Origin: Pleomorphomonas sp. JP5
GTDB lineage: Bacteria; Pseudomonadota; Alphaproteobacteria; Rhizobiales; Pleomorphomonadaceae
NCBI RefSeq assembly: GCF_023721815.1
Contig: NZ_JAMDLI010000001.1
Location: 124,001-188,000, forward strand
DNA length: 64,000 nucleotides
Reading direction: 5' to 3'
The translations under genes and the position numbers were made by a program. Under the pieces are notes generated by a model. The model worked only from the letters and a program-made list of their open reading frames with translations, ran no database searches and had not been told where the DNA came from. Within the stretch, counting starts at the first letter, position 1. Each line of letters opens with the position of its first letter. Below are positions 1 to 9,800 of the stretch, piece after piece.

Positions 1-2
1 GC

Positions 3-344
3 TGCGCCCGGCAGGCGCTTGAAAGCGACGAGCGGCCCACGGCCTTTCTATGTGGCTCAATTCTGGTGGCGCTTGGTGTGCTGCGAGCTGCCGCGGAGCT
101 TGGCCTGGACGTGCCGCGCGATCTGTCGATCATTGCCCATGACGATGAGATGCCCGCTTTCCCCGCCGATCAGTTTCATCCGCAGCTGACGACCACGCGT
201 TCTTCGATCCGCGCCGCCGGAACACGGGTAGCGGAGATGGCTTTGGCTCGCGTGGCCGGCCAGAAACCGGGCACGGTTGCCGATGTTTGGCCGGTGCAAC
301 TGATTGTGCGCGGCTCGACGGCGGCCGCGCCCGAGCGAGGTTGA
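3..344 (+). CDS. LacI-family transcriptional regulator, C-terminal part (5' end outside window)
   Basis: The open frame enters from the left edge and ends at TGA 342-344. The translation contains RPTAFLCGSILVALGVL followed by LGLDVPRDLSIIAHDD, the usual end of the periplasmic-binding-protein-like sensor domain of LacI/GalR repressors. The family binds DNA with an N-terminal helix-turn-helix, which lies outside the window, and senses a sugar or related ligand through this domain. Ligand and targets cannot be told from this fragment. The next gene, cysD, is 251 bp away and functionally unrelated, so this is probably the last gene of a separate unit. Confidence 0.8.
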   Translation, partial: CARQALESDERPTAFLCGSILVALGVLRAAAELGLDVPRDLSIIAHDDEMPAFPADQFHPQLTTTRSSIRAAGTRVAEMALARVAGQKPGTVADVWPVQLIVRGSTAAAPERG

Positions 345-595
345 GGCTCGGGTTTCCTTGGTTTTGGCCCGTTTTGCTAGAACACAAGAGCAGTAGCGGG
401 TTGCCGTCGCTCACTGTTGCGGGCTTTCGGCGAAAGCAAATGATCGCCAACGGAAAGATTTTCTCTTTTCTCCTTTTGCCGGAGTGCGCACTTTCTTGAG
501 AGCTCTAGGGGGGCTTGATACCGCTTCACCAAGATCTCCGGTCAAAGGGACTGGGGAACGCAGCAGCGACATATGTCGCGCCGAGGTGAGCTCAG

Positions 596-1504
596 GTGTC
601 CAAGGATCGTCTGACCCATTTGAAGCGTCTCGAAGCGGAATCCATTCACATCATCCGTGAAGTTGCCGCCGAGTTTCGCAATCCCGTGATGCTCTATTCC
701 ATCGGCAAGGACAGCTCGGTGATGCTTCGCCTCGCGCTCAAGGCGTTTTATCCGGGGAAGCTGCCATTCCCGTTGCTGCATGTCGATACCACCTGGAAGT
801 TCCGGGAGATGATTGCCTTCCGCGATGCGACGGTGAAGGCAGAAGGGCTGGACCTGCTGGTTCACACCAACGCGGACGGCGTTGCCGCCGGCATCACCCC
901 TTTCTCCCACGGCTCGTCGGTCTACACCAACGTCATGAAGACCGAGGCGCTCAAGCAGGCGCTGACGGCCCATGGCTTCGACGCGGCCTTCGGTGGCGCA
1001 CGCCGCGATGAGGAAAAGAGCAGAGCGAAGGAGCGCGTCTTCTCGTTCCGGACCGACACCCATGCATGGGATCCCAAGAACCAGCGTCCGGAGCTGTGGC
1101 GTCTCTATAATTCTCGCGTCCGTCCGGGCGAAAGCATCCGCGTCTTTCCGCTGTCCAACTGGACCGAACTCGACATCTGGCAGTACATCCTTCTCGAAAA
1201 GATCCCGATCGTGCCGCTCTATTTTTCGGCCGACCGGCCGGTCGTGAACCGTGGCGGTCAGTGGATCATGGCGGATGACGACCGGTTGCCGCTTGAGGCC
1301 GGCGAACGCCCGCAGATACGCCGCGTCCGGTTTCGCACGCTCGGCTGTTATCCGTTGACCGCCGCGGTCGAAAGCGACGCGGCGACTCTGCCGGAGATCG
1401 TCCGGGAGATGCTGATCGCCCGCACGTCCGAGCGCTCCGGGCGCCTGATCGATCACGACGACTCCGCCTCCATGGAGAAGAAAAAGCGGGAAGGCTACTT
1501 CTGA
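596..1504 (+). CDS. cysD: Sulfate adenylyltransferase subunit 2
   Basis: Small subunit of ATP sulfurylase, which makes adenosine 5'-phosphosulfate from sulfate and ATP with the CysN GTPase. The 302-residue length is normal for CysD. The PP-loop ATP pyrophosphatase motif SIGKDS is at residues 35-40, and the family-typical [15 protein letters not shown] and the KKREGYF C-terminus are present. The start is GTG 596, giving [15 protein letters not shown]. The stop overlaps the cysNC start by one base (TGATG at 1502-1506), so the two are translationally coupled. The 251-bp upstream gap probably holds the promoter, but no clear operator was seen. Confidence 0.95.
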   Translation: MSKDRLTHLKRLEAESIHIIREVAAEFRNPVMLYSIGKDSSVMLRLALKAFYPGKLPFPLLHVDTTWKFREMIAFRDATVKAEGLDLLVHTNADGVAAGITPFSHGSSVYTNVMKTEALKQALTAHGFDAAFGGARRDEEKSRAKERVFSFRTDTHAWDPKNQRPELWRLYNSRVRPGESIRVFPLSNWTELDIWQYILLEKIPIVPLYFSADRPVVNRGGQWIMADDDRLPLEAGERPQIRRVRFRTLGCYPLTAAVESDAATLPEIVREMLIARTSERSGRLIDHDDSASMEKKKREGYF

Positions 1505-3432
1505 TGAATGCCATCGATCCGAACGTCGCCGCCGACGCTTCCGCCTTTACCGATTACCTTGGTCGGCACGAGAAGAAGAGCCTTTTGCGCTTTCTGACTT
1601 GCGGCTCCGTCGACGATGGAAAATCGACGCTGATCGGAAGGTTGCTCTACGATTCCAAGCTGCTGTTCGAGGACCAGCTCCTGAGTCTTGAAAAGGACTC
1701 CCGCAAGCACGGCACGGTCGGTGACGATATCGATCTCGCCTTGCTCGTCGACGGGCTTGAGGCCGAGCGCGAGCAAGGCATCACCATCGACGTTGCCTAC
1801 CGCTTCTTCTCGACCGATCGCCGCAAGTTCATTGTCGCCGATACGCCGGGCCACGAGCAGTATACGCGCAACATGGCGACTGGCGCCTCGACGTCCGATC
1901 TCGCGGTAATCCTTGTCGATGCAAGGCGGGGCGTACTCACCCAGACCCGTCGACACGCGTTCATTACGTCGCTGGTCGGCATCCGTCACGTGGTGCTGGC
2001 GGTCAACAAGATTGACCTTGTCGGTTTCTCTCAAGCGATCTTCGAGGTCATCGTTGCCGACTTTAGCGCTTTCGCCGCTGGGCTCGGGTTCAAGACGCTG
2101 ACGGCCATCCCTCTTAGTGCTCGCTATGGCGACAACGTCCTCGAGCGCAGCCTCCAGATGCCCTGGTATGAGGGCCAGACGCTGGTCGAGCATCTGGAAG
2201 CCGTGGTCGTCGACGACGACGCGGCGGAGCGGCCTTTCCGTATGCCGGTGCAATGGGTCAATCGACCCAATCTGGATTTCCGGGGCTTCTCGGGCACCAT
2301 CGCGTCCGGCACCGTGCGGCGGGGCGACGCCGTGGTGGTGGCGAAATCCGGGCGCACCTCGACGGTCAAGTCCATCGTCACGTTCGACGGCGAACTCGAC
2401 ACCGCCTCGGCCGGCGAGGCCGTGACGCTGACCCTCGATGACGAGATCGACATTTCGCGCGGCGATGTGCTGTCGGGCACCATCGCTCGGCCCGAGGTCG
2501 CCGACCAGTTCGCTGCTCACCTGATCTGGATGGCCGATGACCCGCTCCTGCCGGGGCGCCCCTATCTTCTCAAGATCGGGGCTCGCCAGGTTACGGCTCA
2601 GGTGACGGCGATCCGTCACAAGATCGACGTCAATACTGGCGGCGAGTTGCCGGCCAAGAGCCTTGCCCTCAACGAAGTTGGTGTCGCCAATCTGTCCCTG
2701 TCCGAGGCGGTCGCCTTCGATGCCTATGCCGCCAATCGCGAGACGGGCGCTTTCATCATCATAGACCGATTGTCGAACCTCACGGTCGGCGCCGGCATGA
2801 TCGATCATGGGCTTCGCCGGGCCGGCAACATCCACTGGCAGGCGCTCGATGTCGACAAGCGGACGAGGGCGCTCGCCAAGGGGCAGAAGTCGGCCGTCGT
2901 CTGGTTCACAGGGCTCTCAGGCGCCGGCAAGTCGACCATTGCCAACCTCGTGGAACGAAAACTGACGGCGCTCGGACGCCATGCCTACATCCTCGACGGC
3001 GACAACGTTCGCCATGGCCTCAACCGTGATCTCGGCTTCTCGGATGCCGATCGGGTGGAGAACATCCGCCGTGTCGCCGAGACGGCCAAGCTGTTCGTCG
3101 ACGCCGGTCTGATCGTTCTTGTGTCCTTCATTTCACCCTTCCGCGCCGAACGCCAACTGGCGCGGGAGTTGGTGGAAGAGGGCGAGTTCATCGAGGTGTT
3201 CGTGGACACCCCGCTCGACGTCGCCGAGGCACGCGATCCCAAGGGGCTCTATGCCAAGGCAAGGGCCGGTGAGATTGCCCGGTTTACCGGTGTGTCCTCA
3301 CCTTACGAACCCCCGAAAGAGGCAGAAATCCGCCTCGATACCACCAGCGCCGCTGCCGACGTGCTGGCGGAGCGCGTCGTGGCCTATCTCCAGGAAGCCG
3401 GAGTTATTCCCGGCGTCGAGGTAACGATCTGA
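1504..3432 (+). CDS. cysNC: Bifunctional sulfate adenylyltransferase subunit 1 / adenylylsulfate kinase (CysN-CysC fusion)
   Basis: This 642-residue protein joins the regulatory GTPase of ATP sulfurylase to APS kinase, so that sulfate is carried to PAPS with CysD. The CysN part has the EF-Tu-like Walker [10 protein letters not shown] at residues 34-42, then DTPGHEQY and NKID. The CysC part begins near residue 455; its P-loop GLSGAGKST is at about 470-478 and is followed by [10 protein letters not shown] and FISPFRAER. The architecture is that of rhizobial NodQ and of CysNC in many alphaproteobacteria. No nod genes are nearby, so housekeeping sulfate assimilation is more likely than Nod-factor sulfation. 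Only three bases separate it from the convergent MFS gene. Confidence 0.95.
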   Translation: MNAIDPNVAADASAFTDYLGRHEKKSLLRFLTCGSVDDGKSTLIGRLLYDSKLLFEDQLLSLEKDSRKHGTVGDDIDLALLVDGLEAEREQGITIDVAYRFFSTDRRKFIVADTPGHEQYTRNMATGASTSDLAVILVDARRGVLTQTRRHAFITSLVGIRHVVLAVNKIDLVGFSQAIFEVIVADFSAFAAGLGFKTLTAIPLSARYGDNVLERSLQMPWYEGQTLVEHLEAVVVDDDAAERPFRMPVQWVNRPNLDFRGFSGTIASGTVRRGDAVVVAKSGRTSTVKSIVTFDGELDTASAGEAVTLTLDDEIDISRGDVLSGTIARPEVADQFAAHLIWMADDPLLPGRPYLLKIGARQVTAQVTAIRHKIDVNTGGELPAKSLALNEVGVANLSLSEAVAFDAYAANRETGAFIIIDRLSNLTVGAGMIDHGLRRAGNIHWQALDVDKRTRALAKGQKSAVVWFTGLSGAGKSTIANLVERKLTALGRHAYILDGDNVRHGLNRDLGFSDADRVENIRRVAETAKLFVDAGLIVLVSFISPFRAERQLARELVEEGEFIEVFVDTPLDVAEARDPKGLYAKARAGEIARFTGVSSPYEPPKEAEIRLDTTSAAADVLAERVVAYLQEAGVIPGVEVTI

Positions 3433-3435
3433 CGC

Positions 3436-4845
3436 TTACGCGGAGGGGGCGGCGCGATGAAGCCTGCCCATCCGGAGCGTCAGGGCGAGTGGTGGCAGCG
3501 CCAGGAGAACCGCTGCGGCAAAAGCCACCACCATGGCGAACCGGAGTCCCTCCGGCGAAGGGTCGGTTGCAAAGCCCGCGAGATTGCCGACAAGGCCGAA
3601 CACCGCCGAGCCGGCCGCGTAGCCGGCTGACTGCAGGGTGGGCAACAATGCGGACGCCTTGTCCCGTTCGCCCTCAGGATGGGTTTCCATGACGACCTGG
3701 CAGAGGCTGCCCCACGCCACTCCCATGCCAAGGCCGGTCACAAGTTGGCCGAGCATGACCAGAGACAAGAGAAGCTGGGTCATGGAGGCAAGGCCGATGA
3801 GCAGTCCGGCCGTCACGACCGACGCACCGATGGAGACGAAAGCGAGGCGCTTTCCCATGCCATCGTAGTTGGCGACGATCACGGCTCCGGTACTCCAGGC
3901 GACAGCCAGAATGGCGCCGATACCACCGGCTATGGCCGGACCATACCCCCAGAGATGCTGCACGGCATAGACCAGGAACACGCCGGTGACCGACTGGGCG
4001 AGCGGCAGGAGAAAGACCGTCCAGAGGCCGACTCCCGGCACACTGGAAAAGCCGAAAGCACCGCGCGGCAGGATCGAAACCCGAGCGGAAAGGTCGATGC
4101 GCACGGCGACGGTCAGACAGAGAGCGGCCCCTGCTACCACGAGGGCGGCCTGCCACGGCTCTTCCAACACGACGGCGGCAACCGAGATCGCCATCATGCC
4201 GAGCGCGACAAGTCCGAGCCTGAGGCCCGGGAAAGCACCGGCATCGTGATCGCGCACATCCCGCGGAACCGCCACGTGGACGAGCGCCAGAAACACGGCG
4301 ACGATCGGAAGGTTGACCAGGAAAGCCGCCCGCCAGCTGACGAACTCCGTAATAATGCCGGCCAGAACAGGGCCGCCGAAGGCGGCCGCGGCCCAAACGA
4401 TCGCCTCGGCGCCAAACAGTTTTGCGACCAGCCGTGACGGAAAGAGCTGCGGAATCAATGCAAAGGCGACGGCGGCGACCAGGCCTTCGCCGGCGCCTTG
4501 CACGGCGCGACCGACCAGCACCAGCTCCATGCTTGGGGAAAGGGCGGCGGCGAGGGTGCCAAGGCTGAACACGCCGCTTGCTACAAACAGGCAGCGCCGG
4601 GCGCCGAAACGGGCCTTGAGGAGCGGAGCCGAAGCGCCAGCGGTAATCGAGGCGACGATGTAGACGGTGAGCGTCCACGACAGATAGGCCTCGCCATGCA
4701 ACTCGCCCACGGCGGTCGGCATCGCAGTCGAGACCAGGAACGCGTTGAATGCGAAGATGGCCGCGGCGAGCATCAGTGTCAGCGAGGCGGCAAGGTAGGC
4801 TGGCGCGAAAAGCTCGGACCAGCGGCCGGAAGAAGCGGATTTCAT
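3436..4845 (-). CDS. MFS transporter, probable DHA2-type drug/metabolite exporter
   Basis: Polytopic inner-membrane protein of about 469 residues with 12-14 hydrophobic segments spread over its whole length. VGRAVQGAGEGLVAAVAFAL resembles the motif C region of proton-coupled antiporters (EmrB/QacA type). The N-terminal segment with FNAFLVSTAMPTAVGEL also matches this group, which usually has VVNVALPTI there. The start is taken at ATG 4845 (MKSASS); an in-frame TTG at 4860 is possible and neither has a convincing ribosome binding site. It is divergent from sdhE and convergent with cysNC. The substrate is unknown, and sequence alone does not separate a drug exporter from a metabolite exporter. 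Confidence 0.8.
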   Translation of the reverse strand: MKSASSGRWSELFAPAYLAASLTLMLAAAIFAFNAFLVSTAMPTAVGELHGEAYLSWTLTVYIVASITAGASAPLLKARFGARRCLFVASGVFSLGTLAAALSPSMELVLVGRAVQGAGEGLVAAVAFALIPQLFPSRLVAKLFGAEAIVWAAAAFGGPVLAGIITEFVSWRAAFLVNLPIVAVFLALVHVAVPRDVRDHDAGAFPGLRLGLVALGMMAISVAAVVLEEPWQAALVVAGAALCLTVAVRIDLSARVSILPRGAFGFSSVPGVGLWTVFLLPLAQSVTGVFLVYAVQHLWGYGPAIAGGIGAILAVAWSTGAVIVANYDGMGKRLAFVSIGASVVTAGLLIGLASMTQLLLSLVMLGQLVTGLGMGVAWGSLCQVVMETHPEGERDKASALLPTLQSAGYAAGSAVFGLVGNLAGFATDPSPEGLRFAMVVAFAAAVLLALPPLALTLRMGRLHRAAPSA

Positions 4846-4900
4846 GACGAGAAAGGCCAAGCAGTACCGGAAAAAGGCCGATCTCTATAACAGCCTTCGG

Positions 4901-4974
4901 CAGTCGCGGATATGGTGGACAACCGTCGATCGTTTACTTTCACACGAGAAATCGGCTAACAGTCGCGAATATGA
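4901..4974. repeat. Imperfect direct repeat in the MFS/sdhE divergent intergenic region
   Basis: CAGTCGCGGATATGG (4901-4915) recurs as CAGTCGCGAATATGA (4960-4974), 13 of 15 identical and 59 bp apart start to start. It lies between the divergently read MFS gene and sdhE, so it could be a pair of regulator sites. No known motif was matched. Confidence 0.35.
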
Positions 4975-5023
4975 GGATGCGCCCTGCGAGCCGACTTCCT
5001 CATTGATTCCTGGAGAAATGCCG

Positions 5024-5317
5024 ATGTCCGGGCTCAGCCGAACGTCCGAAGATCTTTCGCCCCGACGCCGGAAAATCCTCTATCATGCCTGGCATCGCGG
5101 TACGCGCGAGCTGGACCTCTTGCTTGGCCGCTTTGCCGACGCCGCGATCGGCGATCTGTCGGAAGAAGAGCTCGATGAGTTCGAGGCGCTTCTGGAAATC
5201 GATGACCGTGAACTCTTTGGCTGGATTCTAGGCAAGACGTCGGTACCCGATAGTGCCCCGAAGACGGTGCTCGCCAAGGTGCTGGCCTTCGCCCAAGCAC
5301 ATCCGATTGCCGGTTGA
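5024..5317 (+). CDS. sdhE: FAD assembly factor SdhE (succinate dehydrogenase assembly factor 2 family)
   Basis: SdhE promotes covalent attachment of FAD to the SdhA subunit of succinate dehydrogenase in the cytoplasm. The 97-residue protein carries the conserved RGTRE (RGxxE) motif in HAWHRGTRELDLLLGRF and the acidic LSEEELDEFEALLEIDDRELFGWI segment of the family (formerly DUF339). The start at ATG 5024 is chosen because GGAG at 5012-5015 is eight bases upstream; an in-frame ATG at 5018 would add two residues. A longer upstream reading frame has no family similarity. In the neighbouring order of Rhizobiales genomes sdhE often lies near mfd, as here. Confidence 0.9.
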   Translation: MSGLSRTSEDLSPRRRKILYHAWHRGTRELDLLLGRFADAAIGDLSEEELDEFEALLEIDDRELFGWILGKTSVPDSAPKTVLAKVLAFAQAHPIAG

Positions 5318-5323
5318 ACCAAC

Positions 5324-6556
5324 TCAGGCCGTGGCGGAAGCGAGCTGATCGAGACCGACGTGGCCTTGTGCCGCGATCGGTTTTTGCGGCGGCTCCCAGC
5401 GATAGACGGCAACACGGTCACGGCCTTCGCGCTTGGCCTGGTAGAGTGCGACGTCGGCCGCTCCGTGCAGCATCTCGTAGTCGGTTCCGGCCTCTGCGAT
5501 ATCGGCGATTCCGACGCTGACGGTTATTCGAAGGCTGCCACTGGCAGTACCGAGTTCGAAGGCCTGGGTGAGCTGGCGGATGCCTTCTGCCAGGACTGCT
5601 GCCGTTGTGGCATCGCTATCGGGCAGGAACAGGGCAAACTCCTCGCCTCCAATTCGCGCGACGACGGCCCCTTCTGGCGTTGCCCCGGCCAGAATGCCGG
5701 CGAACTCGACAAGAGCTCGATCGCCGGTGAGGTGGCCGTGAGTATCGTTGACGCGCTTGAAGTAATCGAGATCGAACAAAACAAGCGTGCCGCGATCGGG
5801 ATTGCCGTTCAGGTGCGACAAAACCTTGCGCAGGAACCGTCGACGATTGGCGAGCCCCGTCAATCCGTCTGTTTCGGCTGCGATGCGATATCGTCTTTCC
5901 GAACGTTGCCCCACCAGCGCGAGTTGCACGAGGCCTAGGAACACGACGAAGCCGATCGATCCGATCAGAGTCACCGCAAGCGGCGTGCCCGAGGGAAGGG
6001 TGGTCGCGTCCGGATCGAGCGGAGCGATTAGCAAATGGACAGTCCTGACGATCAACAAAGCCTGCTGAACAGCGATGGCCGCCACCGTAAGCGACAGCGC
6101 CGGCAAGGCCTCCTTCCGCTTGTGGTCGATGAGATCGATCGCAACGACGAGCAGGTAAATGGACTGAATGGCCGAAACCACGTGAATCCTGGCGTTGATA
6201 TCGGCAAAGAACTGCCTGTTGCAGGCAAAGGCGAGCCAGACGATCCCTCCGAGCAAGGCCAGGAGAAGGTCATGGCGACCTATCTTTCCGATGAACCGCC
6301 GATAGCCGAGCCAGAAGAGGCCCACCGCCACCAACAGCAGGGTGTTGCTGACGACAATGGACAGAAAGGCCGGGATATCGCCCCGTAGGCCGACCAGTAT
6401 CATGGCAAGCGTGCAGAGGCCGTAGGCTGCCCCCCAGACTAGAACGCTGACTTCGTCGCGTGCACCCCGCCAGATCAGAAGGTGGCTAGCGGAGACGCAG
6501 GCAACGGTCACAGCAGCCGCGATCAGCAAGGACGGAACATAAAGAAGCGTGCTCAA
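5324..6556 (-). CDS. Membrane-anchored GGDEF diguanylate cyclase
   Basis: The N-terminal half (about 230 residues) has six or so hydrophobic helices. The C-terminal half is a GGDEF domain with DGLTGLANRRRFL, LFDLDYFKRVNDTHGH and an intact GGEEF signature at about residues 303-307, so it should make cyclic di-GMP from two GTP. No RxxD inhibitory I-site is seen five residues before the signature. The start is uncertain. TTG 6556 is preferred because AAAGGA lies about seven bases upstream and the product starts directly in the first helix; the longer frame to 6715 adds non-family sequence. It is divergent from mfd, and a related GGDEF gene lies on the other side of mfd. Confidence 0.85.
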   Translation of the reverse strand: MSTLLYVPSLLIAAAVTVACVSASHLLIWRGARDEVSVLVWGAAYGLCTLAMILVGLRGDIPAFLSIVVSNTLLLVAVGLFWLGYRRFIGKIGRHDLLLALLGGIVWLAFACNRQFFADINARIHVVSAIQSIYLLVVAIDLIDHKRKEALPALSLTVAAIAVQQALLIVRTVHLLIAPLDPDATTLPSGTPLAVTLIGSIGFVVFLGLVQLALVGQRSERRYRIAAETDGLTGLANRRRFLRKVLSHLNGNPDRGTLVLFDLDYFKRVNDTHGHLTGDRALVEFAGILAGATPEGAVVARIGGEEFALFLPDSDATTAAVLAEGIRQLTQAFELGTASGSLRITVSVGIADIAEAGTDYEMLHGAADVALYQAKREGRDRVAVYRWEPPQKPIAAQGHVGLDQLASATA

Positions 6557-6889
6557 GACGGGATCCTTTTCGGCATCGGCCAACGAAAGATCGCAGACCG
6601 GGAGAAGGGCGAGCCCTGGAGCTTTATATAGGCTCTTCCTTAAGCAAATTACCGAAGGGGTAGGGGGAAGCACCTGGTTTGCTAAAGAATGCGTGAACGC
6701 AGCCCACACCAACATGTCGTCGCGAGGCCCCGGTTGGGTGTTCCTGGATGGTTGCTTGACGCCGCATTCAGTCCTTGAAATGCTAACTTATTGGTTTGTA
6801 TTGGTTTATTGTTCTGCTCCGGGGTTTCCTTTTGTCCCTGGATGCTTTAGAAGATCACGTTTCCTCCCCCTGAGCCGATACCCCCTGCC
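6557..6889. other. Divergent intergenic region between the GGDEF gene and mfd
   Basis: This stretch of 333 bases has no convincing gene. It is locally AT-richer near 6770-6810 and contains a 10-bp tandem repeat, TATTGGTTTG/TATTGGTTTA, at 6789-6808, preceded by TTGAAA at 6775. Promoters of both flanking genes probably lie here, but no clear -10/-35 pair could be assigned. No obvious Shine-Dalgarno sequence precedes the mfd ATG. Confidence 0.5.
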
Positions 6890-9800
6890 ATGCCCACGCC
6901 CTGGTCCAGCCTGCTGTCAGACTTCACCGCCGTCACGGTTGCCGCTGTTCCAGATGGCGCCGAAGCACTCGCGCTCGCCGAGTTGGTCCGCTCGGAGAAG
7001 CGGAAGGGCCTCGACGCGGTCTACGTTGCCCGCGATGGCCAGCGGCTGCAGCAGCTCCAGCGGGCCCTGACCTTCTTCGCCCCGGAAGTCGGCGTGTTGG
7101 AGTTCCCCGGCTGGGATTGCCTTCCCTACGATCGTGTGTCGCCGACGCCGGCCGTCGTGGCACGGCGCATGACGACACTGTCGGAACTGGCTGCACATGC
7201 CGGTGACGTCAGGCCCTTTGTGCTGCTTACCACCGTCAACGCGCTGGTGCAGCGCGTGGTGCCGCCGTCCATGGTGTCGGGGCAGGTCATGACGTTGGCG
7301 CCCGGCAACATTGCGGACATGGGCAAGCTCACGGCCTGGCTGGAGGATGCCGGTTTCTCGCGTTCGTCGACGGTGCGCGACACGGGCGAGTATGCCGTGC
7401 GCGGCGGCATTCTCGATCTTTTTGCGCCGGGAACCGAAGCGCCGGTGCGTCTGGATTTCTTCGGCGACCAGCTCGAGTCCATCCGAACCTTCGACCCGGA
7501 GAGCCAGCGCTCCACCGGGCAGCTGAAACGCCTCGATCTCGTGCCTATGAGCGAGGTACAGATCACCCCCGCCTCGATCAAGCGGTTCCGGCAAGGCTAT
7601 GTCGCCGCCTTCGGCGCGGCCACGTCGGGCGATCCGATGTACGAGGCGGTCAGCGAGGGGCGGCGCTATGCCGGCATCGAGCATTGGCTGCCACTGTTCC
7701 ACGAGCGGCTAGGCACGCTGTTCGACTACACCGGCGATGCTCCGGTCATGGTCGATCCCTTGGTGGATGAGGCCATCAACGAGCGCTTGACCGCCATCGT
7801 CGATCATTATGAGGCTCGACTCGACACGCTGAAGACGGGTGGTTCAGGCGCGCCCTACAAGCCGATGTCGCCAACCACGCTCTATCTCGCCGAGACCGAG
7901 TTGCAGGGGATTCTCGCGCGGCACACCGTTGCCCGCCTGACACCGTTCAACCGCCTCGAACAATCATCGGTCAAGGTGGTGGACTTCGGCGGAAAGACTG
8001 GCCGCTCCTTCGCCGCCGAGCGGGCGGCTGGCGATGTCAATATCTTCGACGCGCTGGTGAAGCATCTTGCTGCGCTTGGAGCGGAGAAGCGCCGGGTGAT
8101 CCTTGCCTGCTGGTCGGAAGGGTCGCGCGATCGCCTCGCCCAGGTGATCCGCGATCACGGCGGCCAGGCTACCGAACTCGCGCCCCATCTTGATGCGGCG
8201 CTGAAGGCGCCCTCAGGCGTGTTGCCGCTTGCCATCCTCGGCATCGAGACCGGTTTCGAAGTGCCGGACTTCGTGGTGATCGCCGAGCAGGATGTTCTGG
8301 GCGACCGGTTGGTGCGTGGCGCCAAGAGCCGCAAGAAGGCCGAGAACTTCATAAAGGAGGCGACCAGCCTTGCCGAGGGCGATCTGGTCGTGCACGTCGA
8401 TCACGGCATCGGGCGCTTCGTCGGGCTCAAGACCATCGAGGCGGCGGGCGCTCCGCACGACTGCCTGGAGATCGTCTATGCCGGCGGCGACAAGCTGTTC
8501 CTGCCGGTCGAGAACATCGAGCTTCTCAGCCGATATGGTTCGGATGATGCGGACGCTCAGCTCGACAGGCTTGGTGGCGGCGCCTGGCAGGCGCGCAAGG
8601 CGCGCCTGAAGAAGCGTATCCGAGAGATCGCCGACGAACTGATCAAGACGGCGGCTGCCCGGTTGCTCAAGACCGCGCCCGTGCTGTCGCCGCCTGAAGG
8701 TCTCTACGACGACTTCGCGGCCCGCTTCCCCTATGACGAGACCGAGGACCAGCTCAACTCCATCGAGGCCGTTGCCGGGGATCTCTCGTCGGGGCGACCG
8801 ATGGATCGCCTCGTCTGTGGAGACGTCGGGTTTGGCAAGACGGAGGTGGCCCTCCGCGCCGCTTTCCTCGCCGCCATGAGTGGCAAGCAGGTGGCCGTCG
8901 TCGTTCCGACGACGCTTCTGTCGCGCCAGCATTTTCGGACGTTCCATGAGCGTTTCAAGGGCTTGCCGATCAATGTGCGGCAGGCCTCGCGTCTGGTTCC
9001 CGCAAAGGAGCTCACAGCCACCAAGGCCGGGCTCGCCGACGGAACGGTGGACGTCGTGGTCGGTACGCACGCGCTGCTCGCCAAGGGGATCGAGTTCAAG
9101 GATCTCGGCCTGCTCATCATCGACGAGGAGCAGCATTTTGGCGTCAAGCACAAGGAGCGGCTCAAGGAGCTGAAATCCGACGTTCACGTGCTGACGCTCA
9201 GCGCCACCCCCATTCCCAGGACGTTGCAACTGGCACTGACCGGCGTCCGCGAGCTGTCGCTGATCGCGACGCCCCCGGTTGATCGTCTCGCCGTCCGTAC
9301 CTTCGTCACCCCCTTCGATCCGCTGATCGTTCGTGAAGCCATCCTCCGAGAGAAGTACCGGGGAGGGCAGGTGTTCTACGTCTGCCCGCGTGTCGCCGAT
9401 CTCGCCAGTCAGCGCGAGTTCCTGGAAAGGCACGTGCCGGAAGTGAAGGTTGCCGTCGCGCACGGTCAGATGGCCGCAACGCAGCTCGAGGACATCATGA
9501 ACGCCTTCTATGAAGGCCAGTATGACGTCCTGCTCTCCACGACGATTGTCGAGTCCGGCCTCGACATTCCCACCGCCAATACGCTGATCATCCACCGCGC
9601 CGACATGTTCGGTCTGGCCCAACTCTACCAGCTCAAGGGGCGCGTTGGCCGCTCCAAGACGCGCGCCTATGCCATCTTCACGACGCCTCCGGAGAACCGC
9701 GTCAACTCGGTGGCCGAACGTCGTCTCAAGGTGCTTCAGTCGCTCGACACGCTGGGCGCCGGCTTCCAGCTGGCGAGCCATGATCTCGATTTGCGTGGCG

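Noticed and set aside
542-1456. Long open frame antisense to cysD
   Set aside because: High GC gives long antisense frames throughout; the cysD translation on the other strand is an unambiguous family match.
1504-3432. nodQ of a nodulation region
   Set aside because: The CysN-CysC fusion also serves normal sulfate assimilation and no nod genes are present.
6789-6808. 10-bp tandem repeat TATTGGTTTG/TATTGGTTTA upstream of mfd as a phase-variable element
   Set aside because: There are only two copies, one imperfect, which is too few for slipped-strand variation.
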